DNA from: Paenibacillus farraposensis
Lineage (GTDB): Bacteria > Bacillota > Bacilli > Paenibacillales > Paenibacillaceae
Direction: 5' to 3'
DNA length: 64,000 bases
Assembly (NCBI RefSeq): GCF_020736845.1
Contig: NZ_JAFFQR010000105.1
Location: forward strand, 62,001-126,000
Position 1 is the first letter of the stretch. Every line of letters begins with the position of its first letter. The position numbers and the translations under genes were made by a program. This document shows, one piece after another, positions 8,620 to 16,582 of this stretch. Under the pieces are notes generated by a model. That model was not told the DNA's origin. It worked only from the letters and a program-made list of their open reading frames with translations, and did no database searches.

Positions 8620-10054
8620 AGTGAGTTCCTTCTTCCTGCCCCGGAATTCCGGGCTTGGTTACGGTATAGGGATGGCACAATTGGTCAATACGCGAGCGTG
8701 TCAGCAGGCCGCGAGCTTCTGCAATATCCTGTGGCGTGCAACCCTGGGCTATGGCAGCTGAAGCAATGGAGGCAGCTTCATCATAACCAAGCTCCGCGAC
8801 CAGCGCGGAGGCCATCACAGCGGAGTTGCTCAGATTGGCAGTGCAGCGTGCTTCATCTATGGCCAGGCCGCGTACACACCGCTCCTCGAACAGTCGAACG
8901 GCATTGCTGAGAATGTGCAGTGATTCCAGCAGGGATTCGGCAATAAGGGGCAGGAACGCGTTCAGCTCTAGCTGTCCGGAGGCAGCGGCCAGCGTAATAG
9001 CAGCATCTTCTGCTATTACGCGCATTGCTGTTAATCCGGCCATTTCGGCCATTACCGGATTCACCTTGCCAGGCATGATCGACGAGCCGGCCTGGACCGG
9101 AGGCAGTGTGTATTCACCGATACCGCCAAAAGGGCCAGAGGCCAGCAAGCGAAAATCGCCAGATATTTTGAGCAGGTTTACAGCGGCGGATTTGAGCAGG
9201 CCCGATACCTCTACGAAGACATCCATATTCTGAATCGGGTCCATCGGGTGGTCGCTGCGACACAGCCCCAAGCCCGTCTCGTCCGCCAGCTGTTCTACCA
9301 TTCGATAGCTGTAAGCGCGAGGCGCATTCATACCTGTGCCAATGGCCGTGCCGCCAATCGGGATTTCCCGCAGCCGTTCTTCGGCTTTGTAGAGCCGCCA
9401 GCGGTCACGTGCGATGGCTTTGGCGTAGGCGCCGAAGCCTTGCCCGGCCATCATGGGCAGGGCATCCATCAGCTGTGTGCGGCCCAGCTTGAGCAGGTCG
9501 GCATATTCCGTTTCTTTTTGCTGCAAAGTCGCCTGTAACGAAGACATGGCATCGCATAAGGGCCGAAGCAGCCGGATCGCCGCAATTCTGAGCGCTGTGG
9601 GATAGACATCATTCGTGGACTGGCAGCAGTTGACATCATCCAGCGGGTGCACTAGCTCATATTGTCCGGGCTGGCCTCCAAGCTGCATGATAGCCAAATT
9701 CGCAATGACTTCATTCACATTCATATGGGTGCTGGTGCCTGCGCCGCCTTGCAGGGCATCAATGGTGAACATATCATCGTGCCGTCCGGCAAGCAACTCG
9801 TTGCAGGCTTTTATTATGGCAGCTGCACGTTGGGCGGACAGCCGCTTCTGCTCACCGTTCACTTGCGCGGCTGCCTTTTTTACCAATACAAGTGCATGAA
9901 TCAGCTTCCGGTTCACGGGCCTGCCGCTGACCGGAAAATTGTTCATGGCGCGTGCACTGTGAATCCCGTACAAGGCATACGCAGGAACTTCCATGTGTCC
10001 TAACGCATCCCGTTCGGTACGTGTATCTTTGGTCTGATGAGAAGACGGAATCAT
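8606..10054 (-). CDS. aspA: Aspartate ammonia-lyase family enzyme within the hydrogenase operon
   Basis: A 482-residue member of the fumarase/aspartase superfamily. The signature GSSIMPGKVNPVMAE (catalytic loop), GGAGTSTHMNVNEV and the LGRTQLMDA segment are present. The predicted reaction is L-aspartate to fumarate plus ammonium. The gene overlaps the upstream ferredoxin gene by ATGA and hydF by 14 bases, so it is tightly embedded in the operon. Ammonium release could feed the amine of the azadithiolate bridge, and fumarate could act as an electron sink; both are inference. Argininosuccinate- or adenylosuccinate-lyase function is unlikely from the motifs, but specificity for aspartate is not proven. 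Confidence 0.9.
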   Translation of the reverse strand: MIPSSHQTKDTRTERDALGHMEVPAYALYGIHSARAMNNFPVSGRPVNRKLIHALVLVKKAAAQVNGEQKRLSAQRAAAIIKACNELLAGRHDDMFTIDALQGGAGTSTHMNVNEVIANLAIMQLGGQPGQYELVHPLDDVNCCQSTNDVYPTALRIAAIRLLRPLCDAMSSLQATLQQKETEYADLLKLGRTQLMDALPMMAGQGFGAYAKAIARDRWRLYKAEERLREIPIGGTAIGTGMNAPRAYSYRMVEQLADETGLGLCRSDHPMDPIQNMDVFVEVSGLLKSAAVNLLKISGDFRLLASGPFGGIGEYTLPPVQAGSSIMPGKVNPVMAEMAGLTAMRVIAEDAAITLAAASGQLELNAFLPLIAESLLESLHILSNAVRLFEERCVRGLAIDEARCTANLSNSAVMASALVAELGYDEAASIASAAIAQGCTPQDIAEARGLLTRSRIDQLCHPYTVTKPGIPGQEEGTHYGNE

Positions 10055-10641
10055 AGACCCGTCGCCGGAATGCGCGTCATATGCAGCAGCTGACGTGCAC
10101 TTGCAGCCCGTTTTTCCTCAACCCGGGCATGAATCAGATCTGGATCGACCAGCTTGAGCGCTTGGGTTGGACATTTTCCGATACAGGCCGGACCGCCGTC
10201 CACCCCTTCACACAGATCACATTTGCTGGCAATCATCCGTTCTTTGGGCTGCAAACGTCCTGACAAATTGGTGTACAGCCCGTTTTGCACGACAGGCTGC
10301 CCGTCTCTATATTGGGGGACCATCGTAATTGCGCCATATGGGCAGGCAATCATACAGGTTTTACAACCGATGCAGGTTTCGCTGTTAATGAGAATACAGC
10401 CGTCTGCGTTCGTAATCGACCCGTTCGGACAAGCGTTGGCGCATGGGGCATCCTCGCAGTGACGGCATTGAACAGGTGCTGTGACTCCATATGATTTGAT
10501 CACTTTCAGGCGAGGGTGAAAATGAAACTCATCATCCGGCGAAATAAAAGGGTTATCCGGCGAATGTGCGATTACGCATGCGATTTCACAGGTACGGCAG
10601 CCGATACATTGATCGGGATCAGCTAAAACAAAGCGATTCAT
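10051..10641 (-). CDS. HycB/HydN-like polyferredoxin subunit (second copy)
   Basis: An iron-sulfur electron-transfer protein with 16 cysteines in four motifs: CIGCRTCEIAC, CRHCEDAPCANAC, CIGCKTCMIAC and CDLC followed by CIGKC. This predicts four [4Fe-4S] clusters, as in HycB of formate hydrogenlyase and HDCR. The ATG at 10641 (MNRFVLADP, 196 residues) has GAGAGGAG about 10 bases upstream; an ATG 24 bases earlier gives 204 residues but puts the ribosome site inside the gene. It lies between hydA and aspA, with an ATGA overlap to aspA. It should link hydrogenase and formate dehydrogenase, or connect to another electron carrier. Confidence 0.92.
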   Translation of the reverse strand: MNRFVLADPDQCIGCRTCEIACVIAHSPDNPFISPDDEFHFHPRLKVIKSYGVTAPVQCRHCEDAPCANACPNGSITNADGCILINSETCIGCKTCMIACPYGAITMVPQYRDGQPVVQNGLYTNLSGRLQPKERMIASKCDLCEGVDGGPACIGKCPTQALKLVDPDLIHARVEEKRAASARQLLHMTRIPATGL

Positions 10642-10711
10642 ACAAACTCGACTCCTCTCTAACATAACGACAAAATATATTTTGGTTGACTGGATTTATG
10701 TGTTTTACATA

Positions 10712-12217
10712 CTAGTGAAGTGAATAATCGTTATTCCCTTCGGTGGAGGCATCCCTGCTGAGGCTTTGCCTGCCGGGTCCCCGTTTATGAAAGGTCGTGT
10801 GCAGCAGATGGTGGGATACATGCCCAAGCGGCTCACCCAGAAATTCATCGTAAAGTTTGATGATAAAAGGATTCTCATGTGATTTGCGCACCTGAGATGC
10901 AGCATCATGTCCATAAATGGACGATTTGCGGGCACGATAAGCCTCCATTTTGTGTTTTTCCAACATGAGCTTGGGTTGCCCTCCTCCGCTGATACATCCG
11001 GCTGGACAGCCCATGACCTCGATAAAATGATAGTCACATTCACCCGCCTGCACACGATCCAGCAGCTGGTACGCATGTTGCAGGCCGGCGACGACCGCCA
11101 CCTTGAGCTGCAGCTCGCCCACCTGAACCTCTGCTACCCGAATGCCTTCCTCGCCACGTACAAAATCAAGCTGGAGCTTCGGCAGCTTCTCATTTGTCAG
11201 CAGCTCGTAGCCTGTACGGATGGCAGCCTCCATAACTCCTCCGGTTACACCAAAAATAGTGCCCGCTCCGGAATATTGTCCTAACGGTGAATCGAATTCT
11301 TCATCAGGCAGGCTCATAAAATCAATACCGCGCTGCTTAATCCAGTATGCAAGTTCACGCGTCGTCAATACCGCATCCACATCACGGTAACCGTCGGATT
11401 CCATTTCAGGGCGGTCGCATTCAAATTGTTTGCAGGTACATGGCATGATCGCGACGCTATAAATATTTGCAGGCTCTACCGCGTCCAGCTGTGCACCATA
11501 GGTTTTGACCAGCGCGCCCACCATTTGCATCGGCGATTTGCAACTGGACAGATGGTCCAGCAGATCGGGATATTCAATCTCGGCAAAACGAACCCACGCC
11601 GGACAGCAAGAAGTGAACATCGGCAGCGGTCCTCCCTCGGTTACGCGGCGAATCAACTCGGTGCCTTCCTCCATGATGGTCACGTCAGCGCCGAAGTTCG
11701 TGTCATATACCCGATCAAAGCCGAGGCGGCGAAGGGCAGCGGCCATTTTGCCCGGCGTCAGGGTGCCGAACGGCATGCCGAATTCCTCCGCGAGCGACAC
11801 GCGAATGGCTGGAGCGCACTGGACGATCCGCAACTGCCCAGATTTGTTCATCATGTTCGTTACCTTGTTCAGACTATAGCTATAATAGGCTGCGAACAGC
11901 GGTTCACCGATGTCGGCAGGCATGTCGCGCTCACGCAAACGTGTGTGCCGTCTGACGGCGGCTTCCTGTGGAGATGAATCTGCCCAATCTGATGCATATA
12001 CGCTGCATATTTGTACACATTGACCGCAAAAAACGCAGCGGTCAGCGTTCACGGTTTGCGGTTCTCCCGGCAATCCCTCTATGGCACCTACCGGACAAAC
12101 TCCCGCACAGCGTCTGCAACCAGTGCATAACGTAGGGTCGATATGAATGACAGGGTCTGTATGATCAGTCGTCTCCATACAAGGAGGGGACGAGCTCTTG
12201 TCTTTTGTCGTTGACAT
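10712..12217 (-). CDS. hydA: [FeFe] hydrogenase catalytic subunit (HDCR/HydA2-like)
   Basis: Interconverts H2 with protons and electrons at the H-cluster. In 501 residues, two [4Fe-4S] ferredoxin motifs (Cys 31/34/37/41 and 61/64/67/71) precede the H-domain. All three signatures are canonical: TSCCPAW (202-208; Cys204 the expected proton relay, Cys205 a ligand), MPCTCKQFE (258-266; Cys260) and EVMGCPAGCISGGGQP (400-415; Cys404 and 408). The small-subunit-like tail (RKSSIY, then SHENPFI) is present. No NuoG-like N-terminal extension, PAS or SLBB domain is seen, so it is a compact group A enzyme without a flavin partner. The context with fdhF and two hycB-like genes points to a formate-linked complex. 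Confidence 0.96.
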   Translation of the reverse strand: MSTTKDKSSSPPCMETTDHTDPVIHIDPTLCTGCRRCAGVCPVGAIEGLPGEPQTVNADRCVFCGQCVQICSVYASDWADSSPQEAAVRRHTRLRERDMPADIGEPLFAAYYSYSLNKVTNMMNKSGQLRIVQCAPAIRVSLAEEFGMPFGTLTPGKMAAALRRLGFDRVYDTNFGADVTIMEEGTELIRRVTEGGPLPMFTSCCPAWVRFAEIEYPDLLDHLSSCKSPMQMVGALVKTYGAQLDAVEPANIYSVAIMPCTCKQFECDRPEMESDGYRDVDAVLTTRELAYWIKQRGIDFMSLPDEEFDSPLGQYSGAGTIFGVTGGVMEAAIRTGYELLTNEKLPKLQLDFVRGEEGIRVAEVQVGELQLKVAVVAGLQHAYQLLDRVQAGECDYHFIEVMGCPAGCISGGGQPKLMLEKHKMEAYRARKSSIYGHDAASQVRKSHENPFIIKLYDEFLGEPLGHVSHHLLHTTFHKRGPGRQSLSRDASTEGNNDYSLH

Positions 12218-12249
12218 GGCTTTCTACCTTTCTGCGGCTGATTTTGGCC

Positions 12250-12879
12250 TTACAAGCGTGGGAAATAGACTTCCCGACGACGCGCTGGAGACGGATCGGA
12301 TACGCCTTTGGCCAGCCGTAGCACATGATTCGGACAGGCCTCTACACATGCAGGCTGTCCGTCAGCTGTTTCTGCGCACAAATCGCATTTGCTGGCAGCG
12401 GTGCGGGGGAGGGCGGTCCGATTTACCTGGCGAGTCAAGCCGGCTTGCGTTACAACGCGTCCTGCCCGGTAGACCGGAGCCACCTCGATGGCCCCGAAGG
12501 GACAGGCCAAAACACAGGAGGTACAGCCGATGCAGCGCTCCTCGTCAATCATGACCACGCCGTCCTCCTGACGAATGGCCTGAACCGGACAGGCATGCGC
12601 ACAAGGGGCATTTTCACAATGCCTGCATTGCACAGGCACATATGCATTTCCGGTGCGTACCACATATACCTTGGGTACGACGGGCACGCTGACGGTTCCG
12701 ACCGATGCGCCTGTACCGCCCGCCTGGCTGTGAACGGCGAAGCAGGCCAGTTCACAGGCTTTGCAGCCAATACAGTGCCCGGCGTCTGCGACTACGAAGG
12801 AGGAGGCGACAGCGTTTGTTCTGTCGGCTGCTCCCATTCTGCCCGTCGAACGGTTCAGCGTGTTTCGTGCGCCGCTCAT
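12250..12879 (-). CDS. HycB-like polyferredoxin subunit (first copy)
   Basis: A 209-residue protein with 16 cysteines in four cluster motifs (CIGCKACELAC, CRHCENAPCAHAC, CIGCTSCVLAC, CDLC followed by CVEAC). It is a paralogue of the downstream copy at 10051-10641, sharing the order of clusters and the YVPVQCRHC/TAPVQCRHC core. The N-terminal 28 residues precede the first cluster and look unstructured. ATG 12879 overlaps the fdhF stop as ATGA, so the two are translationally coupled. The likely partner is FdhF, as FdhF-HycB pairs are in HDCR and formate hydrogenlyase. Confidence 0.93.
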   Translation of the reverse strand: MSGARNTLNRSTGRMGAADRTNAVASSFVVADAGHCIGCKACELACFAVHSQAGGTGASVGTVSVPVVPKVYVVRTGNAYVPVQCRHCENAPCAHACPVQAIRQEDGVVMIDEERCIGCTSCVLACPFGAIEVAPVYRAGRVVTQAGLTRQVNRTALPRTAASKCDLCAETADGQPACVEACPNHVLRLAKGVSDPSPARRREVYFPRL

Positions 12880-15041
12880 CTTGTCACCTTATCAGCCAAA
12901 ACGGCTTCATGGACATTCATCTGTCTGCGAATCCGCTGGTACGATTCATGTACATCACGTTCGGCCTGCGCTTGGTCGGCAATCCGTTCCAGCCGGATGG
13001 CGCAATATTTTAATTCCGGGGTTTTGGATACCGGATCGAGAAAATCAGCGGTCAGCTCGTTACATGCTCCAACCCACCAGTGATAGGTCATGTAGGTCGC
13101 ACCTTGCTGTACGCGGTCACTGACTTGTGCCCGTGCCATAATGTGTCCCCGGCGGGAGGAGATCGCGACAATTTCGCCATCGAGAATGTTCAGATCGGCT
13201 GCGTCTTGCAGGCTAATCTGAATAAAGCCCGGTTCATCAGCCAGCTGGCGCAGCGCACGGCAATTGCCGGTCATGGTGCGCACGGAATAATGTCCTACCT
13301 CGCGAACGGTAGATAAGACAAGCGGGAACTTGGCATCCGGCTGTTCTTGAGGTGGACGCCATTCGCAGGCGAACAGACGGCCTTTGCCGCTAGGCGTGGA
13401 AAATTGATTGCCTTTGTACAAATACGGAGTGCCAGGATGATCCTCTGTAGGACAGGGCCATTGCACGTCGCCTTGCTCCTCCATTTTTTGGTAGCTAGCA
13501 CCAGCGAATAAGGGGCAGAGGCTTCGCATTTCATCCCAAATTTCCTCTGTGTTTGCATAGGACATCGGGTAGCCCATGGCAGTAGCCACTTCGCTAATAA
13601 TGGCCCAGTCTGGTTTGACATCGCCCTGCGGCTCCACGGCCTTGCGGATGCGCTGAAAGCCGCGGTCTGCCGAAGAATATACACCGTCATGCTCGCCCCA
13701 GGCGGTAGAAGGGAGGATGACATCGGCGTGCAGCGCCGTTTTGTTCATGAAGATATCCTGTACCACGACAAATTCCAGTTGTTCTAACGCTTCACGCAGC
13801 TCGGCGGCGTTCGGATCACTTTGCACAGGGTCCTCGCCAAAAATATAGTAAGCCTTCAGCTTGTTCTCCTTCAGGATGAGGTGCGGCACCTCTGTAAGGG
13901 AATATCCTTTTTTACGCGGCAACTGCTCGACACCCCATGCTTTTTCAAACTTTTTGCGAACCGCAGTATCCGTAACATCCTGATAACCAGGATACACATT
14001 CGGCAATGCACCCATGTCACAGGAGCCCTGCACATTGTTTTGTCCACGCACGGGTCCGACGCCTACATTCGGCTTGCCCAGATTTCCAGTCAACAGGGCA
14101 AGGGAAGCGAGTCCCTTTACCACGTCAACGGCCTGTGAAAATTGACATACGCCCATTCCGTACAGAATTGTAGCGGTCGGGGCCTTGGCATATTCCCTCA
14201 TTGCCGCCCGGATGTCAGCCGCCTTGACTCCCGTAATGCCTTCCGCATATTCGGGAGTATATTTTTGAATGCTGTCCACATATTCGGCAAAGCCCTCAGT
14301 ATTGGCTTCTACATACCGTTTGTCATACAGTTCTTCATGTACAAGCACATGACCAAAAGCGTTAACCAAAGCCATATTCGAGCCGCCTTTTAGAGGCAGC
14401 CACATATCTGAAATGCGTCCGGTTTCAGTCATGCGCGGATCACATACAATAATTTTGGCCCCTCTTTGCTTGGCAGCTACAATGCGTCTGGCGACGATCG
14501 GATGCGTTTCAGGTGCATTATAGCCAAACACGAAAATAAGATCAGAATGCTCAATTTCAGGAATCGAGTTGGACATGGCTCCATCTCCGAGAGAGTAAGT
14601 CAAGCCTGCCACGGAAGGGCCATGACATACACGGGCACAATGGTCAATATTGTTCGTGCCAATGACCGCCCGCATGAACTTTTGCATGACATAATTGGCT
14701 TCGTTTCCCGGACCGCGCGCCGAGCCCGTTCCCATGATGGAGTCAGGTCCGTATTTCTCCTTGATTGCCGACAGCCGTTCGGCTGTATATTGAATGGCTT
14801 CCTCCCATTCCACTTCCTCCATAACTCCATTCTTTCGAATCATGGGCTTGCGCAAGCGGGCAGTCAGAATCTGCGGATCATTCAGAAAATCCCATCCATA
14901 GTGTCCTTTCAGGCACATTGTACCTTCATTTGTACGACCATTAGCCGGCTCTGCGCCAACTACCTGTCCATTGTCTACCAGCAAATGAAGATTACAGCCG
15001 CTTCCGCAGTAGGGACATACCGTTAATACCTTGTCTGCCAT
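12876..15041 (-). CDS. fdhF: Formate dehydrogenase H-type catalytic subunit, Cys form
   Basis: Mo/W-bis-MGD oxidoreductase for formate/CO2 interconversion. In 721 residues, the single N-terminal [4Fe-4S] site uses Cys 9, 12, 16 and 43 (VCPYCGSGC, TMCLKG). The active-site segment HCARVCHGPSVAGL has Cys139-His140 where E. coli FdhF has selenocysteine 140, so this is a Cys enzyme and needs no SECIS. It lacks the long ferredoxin-like N-terminus of NAD-linked FdhA, which argues for a separate polyferredoxin partner, supplied by the overlapping hycB. ATG 15041 has AAAGAGGTG upstream. Moco synthesis and FdhD genes are not in the window. Confidence 0.95.
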   Translation of the reverse strand: MADKVLTVCPYCGSGCNLHLLVDNGQVVGAEPANGRTNEGTMCLKGHYGWDFLNDPQILTARLRKPMIRKNGVMEEVEWEEAIQYTAERLSAIKEKYGPDSIMGTGSARGPGNEANYVMQKFMRAVIGTNNIDHCARVCHGPSVAGLTYSLGDGAMSNSIPEIEHSDLIFVFGYNAPETHPIVARRIVAAKQRGAKIIVCDPRMTETGRISDMWLPLKGGSNMALVNAFGHVLVHEELYDKRYVEANTEGFAEYVDSIQKYTPEYAEGITGVKAADIRAAMREYAKAPTATILYGMGVCQFSQAVDVVKGLASLALLTGNLGKPNVGVGPVRGQNNVQGSCDMGALPNVYPGYQDVTDTAVRKKFEKAWGVEQLPRKKGYSLTEVPHLILKENKLKAYYIFGEDPVQSDPNAAELREALEQLEFVVVQDIFMNKTALHADVILPSTAWGEHDGVYSSADRGFQRIRKAVEPQGDVKPDWAIISEVATAMGYPMSYANTEEIWDEMRSLCPLFAGASYQKMEEQGDVQWPCPTEDHPGTPYLYKGNQFSTPSGKGRLFACEWRPPQEQPDAKFPLVLSTVREVGHYSVRTMTGNCRALRQLADEPGFIQISLQDAADLNILDGEIVAISSRRGHIMARAQVSDRVQQGATYMTYHWWVGACNELTADFLDPVSKTPELKYCAIRLERIADQAQAERDVHESYQRIRRQMNVHEAVLADKVTR

Positions 15042-15089
15042 GTGTAGAGCACCTCTTTTTTATATGAAATAGATGAAACTCGTAATACG

Positions 15090-15141
15090 AAAAAAAGCCA
15101 ATACAAAAAATACCGCTTTACGCTGTATCCTGTACTGGCTT
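15090..15141 (-). terminator. Intra-operon terminator between the DUF2294 gene and fdhF
   Basis: On the minus strand AAGCCAGTAC pairs with GTATTGGCTT across about 30 bases and is followed by a run of seven T. It lies in the 131-base gap between the DUF2294 gene and fdhF, upstream of the fdhF ribosome site. It would limit read-through from the Fnr-type promoter at 15667, so fdhF expression may depend on attenuation or on its own promoter. No known riboswitch motif is recognised in the gap. Confidence 0.65.
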
Positions 15142-15172
15142 ATCCGCGGGCGAGGAGACAAGCCCCTTCCTG

Positions 15173-15538
15173 CTAATCCAACCGGTGTATGTGTTCTAGT
15201 TCAAGAGTAATGATAATGTGTCCTTCTCCACGAACGGAGGGACAGACCTCCCAGGTGTAAATGAAGGGACTGCCAATTGTTTTTTCCGCTTCGCTCATAA
15301 ACTCCTTTTCCAGATAAGGCCGAAGGACGTTCCAATATTCCTTGACCTTCTCCTCGGCCCCTTCATGAACAAGAATTTCGGACAGGTTGGACAAGGTGCC
15401 GCGAATTTCTACCGTAATCCGGAGCGGTGAATCCAGTGAAACCTTGACGTTATCCGGTCCTTTGCCCCGATAATGCTTAACAATGCATACAGCTAGCTTC
15501 CTTATGCGCTCACGGTATTCCCATTCGGTATTCAACAT
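15173..15538 (-). CDS. DUF2294/MpsC-like small protein at the head of the formate-hydrogen operon
   Basis: A 121-residue soluble protein without membrane segments, cysteine clusters or a signal peptide. Segments such as GKGPDNVKVSLD, LSEILVHEGAEEKV and a C-terminal beta strand of alternating hydrophobics fit the DUF2294 family, which Pfam links to the MpsC name. Its molecular role is not known to me. ATG 15538 has CGGAG seven bases upstream. It is the first gene behind the Fnr-type promoter, and a terminator separates it from fdhF. Family members are, as far as I recall, found near formate dehydrogenase genes in Bacilli; a regulatory or assembly role is inference. Confidence 0.7.
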   Translation of the reverse strand: MLNTEWEYRERIRKLAVCIVKHYRGKGPDNVKVSLDSPLRITVEIRGTLSNLSEILVHEGAEEKVKEYWNVLRPYLEKEFMSEAEKTIGSPFIYTWEVCPSVRGEGHIIITLELEHIHRLD

Positions 15539-15666
15539 CTGGACACTCCGCTTCGAATCAAAATAAAAGCGTACTTGCCGCGCATGCCGGACAGCCGGTG
15601 CGGCTTATGCTGAAAAGGGATGTAACCGTCCCGTCCACTTCGTGGTCTGCCCAGCACGGCGTATCA

Positions 15667-15716
15667 CACTTTTATGTTAGAACAGGTTGACCCGGAAAGA
15701 TGTGAAATTCATTACA
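15667..15716 (-). promoter_or_regulatory. Fnr-type box and promoter of the DUF2294-fdhF-hydA-hydF operon
   Basis: Read on the minus strand, TGTAATGAATTTCACA (15716-15701) matches TGTGA-N6-TCACA in 9 of 10 defined positions. TAACAT at 15679-15674 serves as -10, giving an inferred start near 15667 and a box centre at -41.5. The centre-to-minus-10 distance (29.5 bases) is identical to that at the hydE promoter. No -35 element is needed at a class II site. Confidence 0.72.
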
Positions 15717-15947
15717 CCTAACCAAAATTTTACTTAGAGATGTTTTATAATCAAAAAGATTTACAAAATATCTCGATTTTATCAGTCTTATAACAACACA
15801 TACGGAAGGAGCATGATGTAATTCGAAAGCATCGATGGCATCCTACTGGTACGCTGGTGGGGTGTTTATTTGTTTGCCGGAATGCCCTACCACAGAATAT
15901 GTTTATACATATATTAAAGAGTAGAACAAGTAAAGGAGGTTAAGGCC

Positions 15948-16061
15948 ATGAGTGGATATGAAGGTACAGGTGCATACGGCGGCGGTATGTGGACTTCTAC
16001 AGCGGCAATTTTGGTGCTCTTTATCCTCTTGGTTATCATCACTAAAGCATTTTGGGTTTAA
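15948..16061 (+). CDS. YjcZ-type small sporulation/membrane protein
   Basis: A 37-residue protein (MSGYEGTGAYGGGMW, then a hydrophobic helix AAILVLFILLVIITKAFWV). A Gly/Tyr-rich head with a single C-terminal membrane helix is typical of the YjcZ family of small sporulation-associated proteins in Bacillales. ATG 15948 follows a perfect AAAGGAGG ribosome site. It is too short for ordinary gene callers. It stands alone, with a hairpin terminator about 90 bases downstream. Function unknown; the sporulation link is from family knowledge only. Confidence 0.8.
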   Translation: MSGYEGTGAYGGGMWTSTAAILVLFILLVIITKAFWV

Positions 16062-16146
16062 TTTTGTGAAAAGAACGGCTGATTCCTACCGCTCTACTTG
16101 ACTCATTTTGCCATAATAGCCCGTTGCACTTATTGGAATAACCAAA

Positions 16147-16187
16147 AGCCCAGCCAACCTTTAATGGCCGGCTGGGGAATATTTTTA
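16147..16187 (+). terminator. Terminator downstream of the yjcZ-like gene
   Basis: CCCAGCC and GGCTGGG arms at 16149-16155 and 16170-16176, followed by AATATTTTT. Confidence 0.65.
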
Positions 16188-16582
16188 AACTCTTTTCGTA
16201 TAAAATGCGGCTTGAAAAAAGATTTCCATCTTCAAATCAAGCTTTAGCTTTATCACATACGCTACATAAATTGCAAAGCTCTGTTAACCTTGATTGGTCG
16301 GCAGAACTTTTTTTATTTTTGTAATCTTAATAGTGAACATATGTCTGTATATGATAATTTATATAGAGGAGTGATCGATAGGTTATTAGACACCAAACGT
16401 AAACAAGAAGACCGAGATCGTAATAGTAGAGAATAGATTTTGCAGCCTTATAGGTCAAGGCTATCACTTCTATAGATATCATATCTTAGACCAATCAGAT
16501 ATGTCGTGGTATATTGTTGACATCCAAGAGAGAACTGTAGAGCTTCTCTCCACTAGGTTCGAAAACACAGGGGTGAATATTG
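16188..16582 (+). other. Spacer upstream of leuC; no clear gene
   Basis: About 395 bases, AT-rich. A 39-codon frame from ATG 16205 to TAA 16324 has no ribosome site; it vaguely resembles the C-terminal helix of Spo0E-like phosphatases but I do not call it. Near leuC, AGAGAG and CTCTCC (about 16529-16551) can form a small hairpin just before the ribosome site. No T-box core motif is present, unlike the ilv-leu leaders of Bacillus. Promoter elements were not assigned with confidence. Confidence 0.4.

Noticed and set aside
16205-16324. 39-codon frame with a vaguely Spo0E-like helix upstream of leuC
   Set aside because: No ribosome site, short, AT-rich, and the resemblance is limited to a few residues.
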